A stretch of 64,000 nucleotides of DNA from Thinopyrum elongatum (Eukaryota > Streptophyta > Magnoliopsida > Poales > Poaceae): positions 2,271-66,270 of the forward strand of contig JAAAXO010000129.1 of the NCBI GenBank assembly GCA_011799875.1, in the 5' to 3' direction. Below the pieces are notes generated by a model. The model had not been told where the DNA came from. It was given only the letters and a program-made list of their open reading frames with translations, and made no database searches. Made by a program: the position numbers and the translations under genes. Shown in pieces: positions 13,081 to 25,012 of this stretch. How positions within the stretch are numbered: the first letter of the stretch is position 1; every line of letters begins with the position of its first letter.

Positions 13081-13827
13081 TCATTCGGAAATGAGAAAAC
13101 CGAGTAACTTTCCTCCGGGCACTCCGAATGTGCACTTGGATGGATTCAGCTTAATGTCGTACCTTCTCAGATTGGCAAAGGTTTCAGCGAGGTTAGTCAG
13201 CAGGTCGGAACCTTTGCGTGACTTAACCACAATATCATCCATATACGCCTCCACATTCTGACTGATCTGAGTGTGCAGGCACTTCTGAATCATGCGCATG
13301 AATGTGGCGCCAGCGTTTTTGAGACCAAATGGCATGGCGACATAGCAAAAACACCCGAACAGGGTGATGAAGGCCGTTTTTATTTCATCTGGCCCATACA
13401 GTCGGATCTGATGGTATCCGGAATACGCATCAAGAAAAGACAAACGCTCACACCCCGCAATCGAGTCGACTATCTGATCGATGTGAGCGAGCGGAAAATG
13501 ATCTTTCGGGCAGGCCCGATTGATATGCTTGAAGTCAATGCACATGCGGAGTGAATTATCCTTCTTGGGGACCATGACGACGTTAGCGAGCCACTCGAAG
13601 TGGTATATCTCGCGTATGAACTCATCTTCCAGGAGCCGAGCCACTTCCTCGCCAATCGCCTTCCTCTTCTCCCCGGCGGAACGACGGAGATGCTATTTGA
13701 CAGGTTTGGCCTTCGAGTCGACACACAAACGGTGCTCAGCCAGCCCCCTGGGTACACCTAGCATGTCTGATGGTTTCCATGCGAAGATGCCCCAGTTCTC
13801 ACGGAGGAACTGGATGAGCGCGGCTTC
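13081..13827 (-). pseudogene. Gypsy reverse transcriptase (arm 1)
   Basis: The 13081-13644 frame (minus, 187 codons, GTG at its first position) contains FLDAYSGYHQI with the first catalytic Asp and AYMDDIVVKS with the YMDD box, followed by LNPSKCTFGV. A TAG at 13693-13695 separates it from the protease-side sequence, and a TGA at 13081-13083 separates it from the RNase H part; both are shared with the copy at 60083-60835. The RT core itself is uninterrupted here, whereas the other arm has a TGA in place of CGA after SGYHQI. Confidence 0.9.
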
Positions 13828-14613
13828 CTATTTGTTGTCGAGTGTCATTGAGATGTGGGTCGGAGCAGCTATGGGATCTTCCAGGTGAATGTGAACTGGT
13901 TTCGTCTCGCCAGCCGACTGAAATGCAGACTCAGAAGCAGGCTTCTTGGAATGGAGCAAATCACTCAGATCAGCATTCTTCTTGTACTCTTCTAGTTCTA
14001 CCACCGCCATTTGCTCGTCAGCGATCTTGGAACCCTTCTGGAGGCATTCCTCCGTTCTCTGTCTATTCCCAGTGACCGTGATCACACCTTTGGGTCCGGG
14101 CATCTTCAGTTTGAGATATACGTAACATGGACGGGCCATGAAACGAGCATACGCCGGTCTGCCCAGAATAGCATGATAGGCACTGTGAAAATCTACCACT
14201 TCAAATGTCAGCTTTTCTTTGCGAAAATTCTTTGAATCACCAAAAACCAGATCTAAAGCAATCTGGCCGAGTGATTTTGCCTTCTTTCCTGGGATGACTC
14301 CGTGGAACTGCATGTTGCTCTCACTGAGTCGAGACATCGGAATGCCCATCCCCTGAAGGGTTTCAGCATACAGAATGTTCAAATCACTGCCACCATCCAT
14401 GAGAACTTTACGCAGTCGAGTGCCTCCAACGATTGGGTCGACCACCAAAGCTTGCTGCCCGGGGGTAGCAACGTGAGCTGGGTGATCCGACTGATCGAAG
14501 GTGATAGGAGTCTTTGACCACTTGAGGTATGTTGTAGCTGCCGGAGCAACCATGTTCACCTCTCTGTTGATTACTTTCAGTCGACTTTTGCTCTCGATGT
14601 CAGCAAAAATCAC
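13828..14613 (-). pseudogene. Gypsy aspartic protease region (arm 1)
   Basis: A 261-codon open frame contains VLMDGGSDLNILY at about residues 70-82; Asp73-Gly-Gly-Ser is the active-site variant common in Tat-type elements in place of Asp-Thr/Ser-Gly. The downstream part (LGRPAYARFMA) is typical of the linker to RT. It ends at a TAG after TLDNK, directly before sequence that continues the polyprotein in the same frame, so this is one segment of a formerly continuous pol frame. Confidence 0.88.
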
Positions 14614-15186
14614 CAGGGTTGCGTTGACCTTTGGGTAATCATCTGCCTTTTCTTCATCGTCATCCTTATCACAACACTTCTCATTGTGCTGACCTTCACG
14701 GAACTGCTAGATAAGGAATCTGCACTGTCGAGTGGTGTGTTTGGGCAAAATCAAGTTGCCCTCTTCATTTTTCTTCGTGTGGATGGCACACGGTAAATCC
14801 AGGACATCCTGGCCCGACTGGTCCTTGATCTTCTTGGTATCCATGGCCCCTTGGGCTTTCCTTGAACTTTCCTTGGGTATTCACCACTGCAGCTTTAGCC
14901 TGGCATGTGGCTTCAGCTTTGCGTTTCTGCTTCCGACTGGGATTTCCGCCCCTAGTGTCGGGGTTGACTGTCTTCCCTTTGCCATTACGGAGTCGGTCTT
15001 ATTCTTCACCATTCGCATACCGAGTGGCTATCTCCATCATCCGATTCATAGTCATGGTCCCAGAGAGACCAAATTTCAGTGTGAGCTCTCTGTACCGTAT
15101 GCCTTCCTTGAAAGCGCAGACTGCTTGGTGCTCTGAAACATTCTCCACCAGATGGTGAAGTGTAGTCCAATGCTAGATGTAATCTC
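14614..15186 (-). pseudogene. Gypsy gag C-terminal part, frameshifted (arm 1)
   Basis: After a frameshift near the end of the preceding gag frame, fragments typical of the gag C-terminal half (VSEHQAVCAFKEG, MMEIATRYANGEE) appear in other minus-strand frames with several stops. No zinc knuckle is clearly preserved. Confidence 0.7.
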
Positions 15187-16812
15187 TCACAATTTTATTC
15201 GGCTTTTGGACACAATGTTGCAACTCAGACAGTCCAGCGGGACGCTTGCAAGTGCCTTCAAATGTCTTGATAAACACTCGGGCCAAGTCTTCCCAACAGT
15301 AAATGCTAGCAGGGCCAACTGATTCAACCAGGCCCTAGCTGAGCCTTCGAGCATCAAGGGCAGGTGCTTCATGGCTACTTCATCATTGCCTCCGCCAATC
15401 TGCACTACCACTCGGTAATCCTCCAACCACGTGTCAGGCTTGGACTCGCCAGTAAACTTGCTCACTCCTGCAGCCAATCTGAAGTTGGGAGGAATCTCAG
15501 CAGCTCGAATGGCTCTGCTGAAACACTCGGGCCCAGATACGAACGCTCTGCTTCCACTCGGGTAATCTCTGTCCAAACCTTCTTTGTTAGTTCTGCCTCT
15601 GTCGACCAGGCCCTGCACGAGGACTGACCTTGCATCAAACCCGGGCTCTCGGGGGTCGACTGGAATCCTTCGCTCGTCGTTGTACGGGTGCCTGTCATCA
15701 TACCGCCGGGGCGCGTACGAACCACCCCTCGGAGGGGGCATAGGCACTCGACGGCGGTCATCACGGTGGTAGCGAGGGTCAAACTGCCCGTGGCCTCGAC
15801 CCAGGTACTGGTCCTGGCGATAGCCACGATCTTCACGCCGAAGAGGCGATCTTGGGCTGTGTGCCGACTGAACTGTGTCTGCCATGACAGACCTGCTGTG
15901 AATCCTATTGCGCGACTAGGAAAGAGCCGAGTTCTGTTCTTCGGCCGCATTGAGCAGTGCCCGAATCTGCTGTAAGCCTCTACCATCCTTGGAATGGGAT
16001 GGCTGGATCGAATCTGCAATACGCGCAGCTGCTGTGACATTTTGGATCGGAGTACGGTATACCTGACACTCATCCTGAGGTCCAATCGGAAACAACTGCC
16101 GCTGCCGTCGACTGGAACTTGGAATATGTCTGCGGGTGCGGTCGTCGAGTGCTTGCTGAAGATTCTCTAGGCGCGCACGCTCAGCCAGAGTGGCTACGTG
16201 CGCAGCCTTCAAGGCCTGAGCTTCGGGGGTCTCCCCAACGATGGGGGTCTGGAGAGCTTGATCATTTCTGCGCTGCAGCTCTTCCCTCTGTTCCACAGTG
16301 AGGGCTTGAGCATAGTACTCATCGTGGTCGCGCGATGGACCGCCGCTACCGCCCCTGCCACGGGGAAATCCTGGCGGGCTGCGCTGGGGACCAACCATGA
16401 GGACTTCCGCCGTGGGGTCGTTGCTTTCGCACTCGGAGAGAGTATCCGAGTGGCCAGTCGACAGATCGAACAAGCCATAAAGGGACTCATCGGGCTCGAT
16501 TGTCGCGATTTGAGGTGTGGCCGACTGACGGGCCACCGCGTGCTTCACCCACCACTGGAGCCACGAGCGACCGGATCGCTTGTGGCGACGGGCAGCGGGA
16601 ACCGAAGACGCCGCGGGAGCCGACCGATACTGAGTTGATGGCTGCCGTAGGAGGACGCCGTAGGCACTCGCGCGGAAGTGCGCCGCCCCGCGAATGGGGA
16701 GCGCCTCGACGTCGAGGGGGGCCTCTTGGAGCCAAGCCGAATTGTCGGCGATGAAGGTGAGCACGCCGAGACGGACCTCGCGACCCAAAGACAATCCACC
16801 GCTGGAAACCAT
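15187..16812 (-). pseudogene. Gypsy gag, interrupted by one stop (arm 1)
   Basis: The best start is the ATG at 16810-16812 (MVSSGGLSLG), 69 bases downstream of the primer-binding site. The first part (to 15916) is Ser/Arg-rich, with a charged helical stretch (VEQREELQRRN) near its C-terminal half. A TAG at 15916-15918 interrupts the frame, which resumes in the same phase through 15187 and includes the conserved gag core (FTGESKPDTWLEDYR, MLEGSARAWLNQL). A frameshift follows immediately. The arrangement is identical in the copy at 57105-58730. Confidence 0.87.
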
Positions 16813-16863
16813 GTTGACGAAGATCGAAGATTGCAACCTCACCGGAAGTCGCTTAGACGCCTG

Positions 16864-16881
16864 CCCCACGGTGGGCGCCAA
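16864..16881 (-). other. Gypsy primer-binding site (arm 1)
   Basis: On the minus strand TTGGCGCCCACCGTGGGG follows the LTR end after a single base. TGGCGCC is the usual start of tRNA-complementary primer sites in grass Tat-type Gypsy elements. Confidence 0.75.
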
Positions 16882-16882
16882 C

Positions 16883-17462
16883 TGTCATGGGAACGAGTCT
16901 GACAGCAGAGATAGGGGGTACGTAGGAGAGGGCAAAATCCTAGCTACGGCGAGGTTGTACACTCGGTTTTACGAGTTCAGGCCCCTCTCGGAGGAGGTAA
17001 CATCCCTACGTCTCGGTGCCCCGGAGGCTTGTTGATTGGAGTGTGTCATTACAGGGGGTGCGAACCCTTGTGCCTGAGGGGAGGGGTGACTTATATAGAG
17101 TGCGCCGACCCCTTGCCGTCCTCAGTTACACAAGGGTTCAATGAGAGAATATTGGCACGAACGTTACTGGCAACGCCCGCATTTAATGAACCTTAAGGCT
17201 ACGGAATGAATGACTGACCGTTACCATTCAGGGGTGACTCTAGGCCTTCTGTCCTTTGAGTGAATCCTTGCCTTCCGAGTGAATAACGACGGTCGAGTGG
17301 AATTTGGGTATCCGAGTGAATCCATCGTCGAGTGGATTGCATCCTGTGAAGATTCCAGTCGGTATCCTCTTTCTATATTCGTAGGCCTTGGACTCTTGTG
17401 TAGTGTCGTTGGGCAGGGCATGTAGGTCAGGTCTAGGACCCTACCCTAGGTACATGTCATCA
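16883..17462 (-). repeat. Gypsy 5' LTR (arm 1)
   Basis: Read on the minus strand it starts TGATGACATGTACC and ends CCCATGACA just before the primer-binding site, giving about 580 bp. The inner boundary is well supported by the primer site. The outer boundary is a judgement from the TG...CA rule, because no second LTR is present in the window for comparison. Confidence 0.65.
17091..17097 (-). promoter_or_regulatory. TATA box of the Gypsy LTR (arm 1)
   Basis: TATATAA on the minus strand inside the LTR, about 210 bp before the LTR end, in the context CACTCTATATAAGTCACCC. Confidence 0.55.
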
Positions 17463-18617
17463 TTAGTGGGCCAACGCCAACCCGTTTTGGCTGTGGTAGG
17501 AGGCCGAGGACTGGAGCGTGCCCACCTGGTCATCGACGTGGGTGAGCAGCGGGTGCCTCTGGCTCGACACAAAGCCATGGAAGCAAGGGGTTAGGGCATA
17601 GAAGAGAGGAGTCGGGGTGGATGATGTGGTGGGAGATCGGGATTTTTTTGTTAGGGAAAGCATAGAAGAATGTTTGATTACTGGGAAATGGCAAGTTATG
17701 ATTTAACTCTGTTTTAGCCATATGATTAGATTCCTTTATGCGAGGCGAACTAATCTCTGTGATTTTGATTCATCAAGGGCCAGAATGAAGGGAAAGAGAA
17801 AAACGCTTTGTGCGGAGAAAAATTCATGGGAAGAATTTGGGAAGGAAATTGGACAAAACCAACAGTAAAAACCATTCGGAGGAGATGTCTATGGTGGAAG
17901 GGGATTAACCGGAGTGGAGGTGCGGGGGCCAACTCCCCTTTTAATTATTTATTGTTGGATGATTTGATTCTTTTATGTGGAAGCGAACAAATCTTTGTGA
18001 TTTTGATTCATCAAGGGCCAGAGCGAAGAATTTGAATTGCAAAAGAAAACAAAGGCTAATGTAAGTTTTTGCACGACGGGCATGATAGGAACTATGGAGT
18101 TCTTGCGTTGCCCGAGGGAGGCCAACGATACAGCGCACACTATAGCATGATATTCTATGTAATTTGGTCGATTTACCCCCCCCCCCCACCACCCAAATTT
18201 TCTTGTAAGCGAGCTGATAAATGACATGGCCATTTGGCCTGATCAATAAAACATGCCCTGATGGCTTTCCCTCTATAAGAAAAAAAGAAAGGTGACTGAA
18301 CAATCTACTGTAAATGCCCTGATTTAATATTTGTTGCATGCGAGAGAAAAATGACGGAGTAATCAAATTGGTTACCCATACTCCCGCCAAAAGTGCCAAA
18401 CACACACGCGTACATAGCTGGAGACCGACAGATTGACTAAAAGCGTAACTTTTATTGAACTGGAAGTATTAGTAACATGTGATACACATACATGCATGGT
18501 CACTGGTCACATATGCATGCACAAGGAGAACTCAAACACATGGCGACCATTGGTGAATCCTTGCCAACTAGTGAATTGCAAAGAACATCGACATTGAAGG
18601 CTAGGTTTGCAGGAACT
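17463..18617. other. Flank U between Gypsy LTR and segment A'
   Basis: No gene is recognised. It contains two similar stretches of about 60 bp (17729-17787 and 17965-18027, both with TTTTGATTCATCAAGGGCCA) about 236 bp apart, and a run of C at 18177-18187. The whole stretch recurs in inverted orientation at 52560-53394 and 56185-56454, where a solo LTR interrupts it after position 17735 equivalent. Confidence 0.6.
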
Positions 18618-18944
18618 ACAATTCGACGGTCTTGTGCCCAAAACACTAATTTCCAAGCTATTGTTTTTGCAAAAAACACTAGTCGCTCGGTTCGGTCGTT
18701 TTAAGTAGGATTATGACAGGTGGGACCCGCTTTTGTCGACGAGGCGGCATGTTCATCCGTCCGAACCGTTAGACGGCGTCAGACGCCGTGCGCCGGGCCG
18801 TTTCGAGCCGCTACAGTCAAACCCCCCGAATCGGTACAGGCCCACCCCCAGCCCTCATTCTCTCTCGCTCGAATTCTCCCTCTCTGCTCCCACTCATTCG
18901 CCGCTGCCGCCCCCTCCCATATCTCCGACCGCCGCCGCATCGCC

Positions 18945-19282
18945 ATGGTGTCCTGGACTGATGACGGCAACAACAAGAATTCTTACAAGTACGCCAACTC
19001 AGCTTCAGACGACAACATCATCAAGGTGAGTTGCTAGAGCTAGGGTTAGGGTTAGGGTTTGGATTTGGGGATTTTTATGTTGAGCTTGATCTGAAGTTTT
19101 CTTCCGAAGTCTCTGGCTTTCCTTTGCACGTGTAGACCCCTGCTACCACGGATGACTCCGACTTCCAGGGCACTACAACTGACGTCCTTGTTTTGTGCCA
19201 TGAACACGTGAAGACAGCAGAGAGGCATGTTGCTCTCGAGGGCATCCTTACTGGCAGGAGGTTTCTTGCTTGTGTTGAGAAG
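18945..19282 (+). pseudogene. GRF-type zinc-finger gene, first two exons (copy A')
   Basis: Exon 1 (18945-19025, 27 codons, MVSWTDDGNNKN...) ends in AAG before GTGAG. Exon 2 (19136-19282, 49 codons) begins after TTGCACGTGTAG and ends before GTATGTG; both junctions are in phase 0 and the two exons give one uninterrupted frame. Exon 2 carries VLCHEHV...HVALEGILTGRRFLACVEK, the N-terminal half of a GRF zinc finger (Cys, His, then GRRFLxC). Such proteins form large families in grasses and usually continue with a coiled coil. Here the tandem array begins straight after exon 2 and no further exon is seen, so the gene is truncated. A CT-rich leader (18850-18930) precedes the ATG. Confidence 0.6.
19042..19062 (+). 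promoter_or_regulatory. Telomere-like telo-box in intron 1
   Basis: Three TAGGGT units in a row, reading AGGGTTAGGGTTAGGGTTT, sit just after the splice donor. Short telo-boxes of this type are frequent near the 5' ends of plant genes. They also occur at 416-433 and, inverted, near 52127-52147. Confidence 0.5.
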
Positions 19283-22040
19283 GTATGTGCCAAACTTGTG
19301 CTAATTGGATGTTGTGGACTAATTATTTGATCATCTATTAAGTCATTACTCAAGGGTGTGCCTTTATTAGATGGTGAAAATGGCTTGGTAGATGCTAGAC
19401 CTTTGGTATTTCTGGCACTTATCTCCTTAGTTTGCTCCAAATTGTTGGCATCTCCAACGACGTCGTTGTTGACCTCCATAGTAAATGATCTTGGTGCACT
19501 CACATTCGTGGAAATAGCACAAATGCTTTATGGCACATCAGACCCCTATCCTGGAGGTAATATGCTAATAGACGAGTCAACCTTAGGTATAGGGGAGGCC
19601 TGAACAGTGACATTTCGTGATTTATCAGCTGTGACATGGTCCCCTATGATGGAAAAACTCCATTAAGATCTGATCCATTGGTAATGATTGAACCACAAAT
19701 AGCTGGCAAGCCAACATTATTTGCAAACAGTGTGCTCCTGGATTTAGCTTGAGGTATGCCCATCTTTAGTATTTCGGCCATAGTGGGTGCCCTAGCATCC
19801 CACCCTAACCATGGGCACATGTGGAAGCTGGATATTGGTAGACTTCGCATCAACTGTTAAATTACTGATAACAAATACAAAAGGTTAGGATGTATTCCAA
19901 GGAAGTTCTCGAGATATGTACATGCATTATCAGCAGTCACTAATCATAGAAGTTTATAAATTGTACATTATGAAAACTGAAAAAACTAATATTCAAGCTT
20001 GTAATGATCCCAAACTCCTGATATAAGGACACATATTTTCTTAAAACACAGAGCGTGAAGAAGGAAACATGCGCATAGTGGAGATACAATGAAAATTATA
20101 AGACATGAAAGCTATCCCAATGCCAAACTAAAATTCATCACAGTCCAGGAAAGGCACAACTAGTTTAAAGTTATATCATCCGATTAAATTTGGCAAGTTA
20201 CAGTAACAAGTGGTATGCCGAGTTATAACAGGGTTTACTGTGGTCATTCAAACAAAAGTTCACTCCATCCACTCATTAAGAATAGTGTGTAACACATAGA
20301 GAATAGAGATCATACTCGAAGCAATCCAGCAACAATCATTGGCCTATACATATTTAGTTCAAAATGATCATATGAATTGTAACACCAACATGATTACTCA
20401 TATACCTACAATATCAGAAATCCAAAAAGACTTAATTACCATATTAAATATTCAAACGAAAAATAAATCAAGAAGAATTCCTTATAGGGGAGGATTTAAC
20501 CATTTCTCACGTTTTACTTCGTAGTTCAATCTGACCCACGTGGAAGTTTCAAATGGGTTAATTGATCCAATCTTGCCAAAAGGGTTTGGAAAGGAGTCGC
20601 ACTCGGCATCACTGAAGAAAGCTTGAGGACGAGCAGTACTATTTTTCACTTTGAAAACAACGATTAGTACCAGTAGTATATGAGGTTTTCATTCACGTTA
20701 CGCGACTAACTTGTGAAAAAATTAACCTTCATTCTCCCCTTTTAGTTGATCGAAAGTTCTATTTTAGGGTCCCAAAATGAGAACACCACTTTCACGACAT
20801 GTAGAAATCCACTTTTAGGGTCCCAAACGGAAGTACATATAAAAAGTGGTAAATGGCATCTTTCATTGCTTACTTTGGTTGTGTTTAAATGAATGTTCAT
20901 TAGACAAATTGCCATATGTTTTCTCTATTAAGTCATTACTCAAGGGTCTGCCTTTATCAGATGGCGAAAATGGCCCGGTCGATGCTAGAACACTGGCATT
21001 TCTTGCACATGTCTCCCTACTTCGCTCAAATTTTTTGGCATGTCCAACGACGTCGTTGTTGACCTACATAGTAAATGATCTTCGTGCACTCACATTTGTG
21101 GGAGTAGCACCAGTGCCCTCTCACACATCAGACCCCTGTCCTGGAGGTACTATGAGAACATATGAGTCATCCTTAGGTACAGAGGAGGCCAAAATAGTGA
21201 CACTTAGTAATTCATCAGTTGTGACACGGTCCCCTTATGATGGCAAAACTGTGTTAATATTTGATGCATTGGCAATGACTGAACCAACAACAGCTGGCAT
21301 GCCAACATTATTTGCAACAAGTGTGCTCCCTGATTTAGCTTGCGGTCTGCCCACCTTCCCTGTTTCAACCATAGAAGGGTGTCCTAGCATCCCCACCCTA
21401 ACCATGCAGCACTTGTGGAGGTTGGAAATTGCTAGATTTCACATCAGCTGTTACTCATAACAAATACATAAAAGGTTAGGAAGTCTTCCAAGCAAGTTCT
21501 CGAGATATGTAAATGCATTAACAGTAGTCACTAAGCATAGAAATTTATAATATGTACATTTTGAGAACAAAAACTACTAATGTTCAAGCTTGTAATGATC
21601 CCAAACTCATGATATAAGGACACAGGTTTACATAAAACACAGAACGTGAAGAATGAAACATGCGCAAAGCAGAGATAAAATGAAAATTAGAACACAGGAA
21701 AGCTATCCCAATGCTAAATTAAGTTCATCACAGTCCTCCCAAGGCACAACCAGTTTGAAGTTATATCATCCGAATTAAATTTGGCAACTCATAGTAACAA
21801 GAGGTATCCCGTTTTACAACAGGGTTTACTGTGGTCATTCAAACGAAATTTCACTCCATCCTTTCATTAAGCATAGTGTGTAACACATGGAGAATAGAGA
21901 TCACACTCGAAGCAATCCAGCAACAATCATTGGCTTACACATATTTAGTTCAAAATGATCATATGAACCACCTATTGTAATACCAAAATGATTACCCATA
22001 TAACCTGCAATATCACAAATCCAAACAAGACTTCATTACT

Positions 22041-22864
22041 ATTTTAAATATCTATCTATTTATTATAAAAAGTGCTTTACGGGCTAACCAGAAAAAAGAT
22101 AAATAAGTTAGAAATTTCCGTAAAATTCAGACACATCTGGCCATCTATTTGATAGACTCAAAAATCTATAGCCGTTCACCTTTGCCATTACGTATCCTAC
22201 CATAGGTAATTTTTGTTTGTATAAACCCGTTCCTAAACACTAGCTAGGTTACCATAAAAAAGCACAAGCTAGGTTTACATCCATCAAATCAATTTCTCTT
22301 ATTTTCCTCCTCACGCTGACCCTCTCTGCAGACGCAGCAATTCAGATCACTCACCTTACTATGACGTACTCTCCTCTCCATGCCATCTCTGATCTCTCTC
22401 CCCCTCCTCCTCTAGCCACCAAGGCACCAACACAGACGACGATGCCGCCAGCAACGGTGATGATTTTGTTGGTGGGATTCTACCTCCGTGCCTCACCGAA
22501 CGCACATGCATGCATCCAGCGAACTGAACATCCGGAAGAAGAGCAGCAAGCCATGCATGGAGCAGGGCTCAAATTATTTCCTTTCAAAGCAGACCATGAC
22601 ACCCTGTATGGCAGGCCATGTTTGACCGGAGCCTTTTTTTGCAGATGATGTACCAAGGTCTGCCTCGGTGCCATTGGCCGCCGGCGTCCACCCAGTGCAT
22701 GAGTATGCAAGGTTTCAATCTTGCTCCACAATGATGGCGTGCAAGATCTAGACTTTCCAACCAAAAACAACTGGCCCCGCATCCCTCTCCTTCCACGCTT
22801 CCACCTCCTGTTCTCATTCAACCATCCTTCCTTACGATTTAATGAGGGCAAGTTACGTATTATT
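22041..22864 (+). other. Unassigned segment with TATA-like motif and 95-codon ORF
   Basis: TATAAA at 22220-22225 lies 140 bases before a 95-codon frame at 22361-22648. The frame contains a Pro/Thr-rich start and then VMILLVGFYLRASPNAHA, which resembles a signal peptide if translation began at the internal ATG at 22441. No family is recognised and the only conservation visible is with the duplicate at 3401-4193, so coding is doubtful. Confidence 0.3.
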
Positions 22865-24390
22865 ATTATTTTTTGAATAAAAAGGTAGATAGATCTCTAC
22901 CTTATGCATTCAAAACGGGTCTGGGACCCGGATGACATGAGTCATTTACATGAAGGTAGTGTGAACGCCGCACGGATCATGCAGCAGGCCACCACCAGAC
23001 CTTTAAGGGAATACAAAGGGGGAGGGAGGCAGAAGGAGGTTGAATCAAGCTAGCTAGTTAGAAGTACATTTGCCCAGGTGAGCATAATGGTTCTCTGTGA
23101 CTCTTTTGGAGCCCGGATTGACCACAACTTCAGAAGTTCTTGAATCTCTCTGAAGAATCTCCGCTCTGTCCAAAGTTCACCGTGGAAAACCTGTGCATTC
23201 CTGGCGTTCCACATGGCGGCCACGCAGGCTGCGAATAGAACGTGCCACAATTTTCCAAATCTTCCCGCTGCCTGGACGGATAGCAGGAAGTCAGTGGATG
23301 ACGAGGAGGCCACGGCTTTTTCATACAAGTCGAGTCTGCTCCATGTAGCATCAGCCAGCCTGCACCTGAGGAGGATATGATCCATGGTTTCTGTTGCTGG
23401 GCATCTGTCGCATCCGTTGTATGAGATTAGTCCAGTCCACTGTTTTTTCATCATGTTATCTCGTGTATTATGTCTGTCTCTCAAGGCTAGCCAGAGGAAA
23501 ATTCTGTGTTTGTGGCGGATGATTCTGTCCCATATCAGTGGTGCCAGCGGGCAGGTTCGTCCCCTAAAAGTGAGGAGTTTGTAGAAGCACGCCGTAGAGA
23601 GATTTTTGCCCTCTGTTATTGGCACCCTGGCGTCTGATGCATCTGTCTGCAGAGTGATACTGGTCAGAAGTACTTGTAGGCATTCCAGCTCTTGGGTTGC
23701 ACGAGCAGTAAGGTTTGGTTGTAGCTGAAATGCTGAATAACCCACTGGCCATCTCTGAACTGCGATGCTACCGTGCAGAACGCGGCTGTGGAGAAGGTGA
23801 ACAGGGTTGAGAAGGCACACTGTAGTCGGCCGCAGGCAAGCCACAGATCGTACCAGAATGATATAGTGTGCCCGCTGCCGAGGGTACATTTAGTTGCTTC
23901 CATGACCAACCGCAAAGAGGACCGTAGCTGTCTGGAAATGGCAGTATCCCGGCAGCGAGTAGACCAGCGGAGATCCTGTTCGTCATACTTATTGAGAAAC
24001 CATTTGTAGCATGGGATTTCACTGCTGCCCAAAACCTTACCCATGAACTTGCACATCATAGCCATATTGTGCGCCTGAAGATCCTTAATTCCCAAGCCGC
24101 CATATACTTTGGGTAGGATGACCTGGTCCCACTCCCACGCCATCAGACACTTGCCTCCGTTCGCTCTGTTCTTTCCTTGCCATAGGAATCCCCGTAAAAT
24201 CTGTTCCAGCTTGAGAAGAGACTGCCTGGGCCAAAAGAAGCATCCCATAAAGTAGCTGGGGATTGCGGCAAGTACGGCGTTGATCATGGTTACTCGACCA
24301 CCCCAAGAGAGGAAGGTGGCTAACCAACCAGACAACCGTTTATCCACTTTACGTATTATTTGTCTAACATACTTGTGCAGGTCTTGAAAG
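22865..24390 (-). mobile_element. L1-type LINE, 5'-truncated (copy A')
   Basis: Two overlapping minus-strand frames, 23664-24347 (227 codons) and 23050-23889 (279 codons), give consecutive parts of a plant LINE ORF2. The first has the post-RT region (KRLSGWLATFLSWGGR, NAVLAAIPSYFMG, LPKVYGGLGIKDL). The second has the zinc-binding RT-associated domain (IFLWLALRDRHNT, CDRCPATETMDHILLRC). A frameshift separates them. RT catalytic motifs and the endonuclease are absent, so the copy is 5'-truncated. The 3' end on the minus strand has an ATT/AAT-type tail near 22859-22872. TTACGTATTATT occurs at 22853-22864 and 24349-24360 as a possible target duplication, although the reading frame seems to continue a few codons past the latter. 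Confidence 0.85.
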
Positions 24391-24649
24391 GATTATAGTC
24401 GAGCAAGTGTTTTGTCAGAGCTGTTGTGGCCCTTAGCCTGTCCATGCAAGCATCTATAGCTTCCTACATGGTGGGTGAGGAAACATCTAAGAGCTGCACT
24501 TTTTGTGAGACATCCATGTCGCTCTGCTGCACGAGGCTGCTCTACGGTATGCACATCAGGTAATTCAGGTTTCAAATTCACCTCATGCATGTATCCATAC
24601 ATGGAGGACGAAGGTCTATATACATGATGGCATGACCTGCCTTGCTGTA

Positions 24650-24672
24650 TGTGTGTGTGTGTGTGTGTGTGT
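24650..24672. repeat. (GT)n microsatellite
   Basis: An uninterrupted run of about eleven TG dinucleotides, adjacent to the LINE 5' side. Confidence 0.9.
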
Positions 24673-24812
24673 ACAAGCTTGCTATGGAAGGGAACGGATG
24701 CTACCAATGGAGGCCATTGTTTAGTGAACTGGGACACAGTCTGTTGGCTAATTAACGTAGGAGGCTTATAATATCTCATCTGAATTAGAGATACGTGCTG
24801 CTCTAAAAGTTA

Positions 24813-25012
24813 CTCCCTCCGTTCCTAAATATAAGTATTTTTAGAGATTTTAATATGAACTACATACTGATGTATATAGACATAATTTAGAGTGTATATT
24901 CACTCATTTTGCTCCGTATGTAGTTCAAATTGGAATCTCTAAAAAGACTTATCATCCGTATGTAGTTCATATTAAAATCTCTAAAAAGACTTATATTTAG
25001 GAACGGAGGGAG
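24813..25012. mobile_element. Stowaway-type MITE (copy A')
   Basis: 200 bp, with termini CTCCCTCCGTTCC and GGAACGGAGGGAG and TA at 24811-24812 and 25013-25014. The tail CTAAAAAGACTTATATTTAG mirrors the head. Non-coding. Confidence 0.92.

Noticed and set aside
12058..13695. Endogenous pararetrovirus as source of the RT/RNase H
   Set aside because: The same element has an LTR, a tRNA-type primer site, integrase and a second RNase H of Tat-type Gypsy elements; no movement or coat protein is seen.
16198..16638. 146-codon plus-strand frame opposite Gypsy gag (and its mirror at 57294-57719)
   Set aside because: Antisense shadow of the gag frame; no motif of its own.
19042..19062. Telomeric repeat as sign of a chromosome end
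   Set aside because: Only about three units inside an intron flanked by ordinary sequence.
24393..24779. 128-codon minus-strand frame containing a His/Thr run
   Set aside because: The run is translation of the GT microsatellite; the rest shows no domain and is broken in A1.
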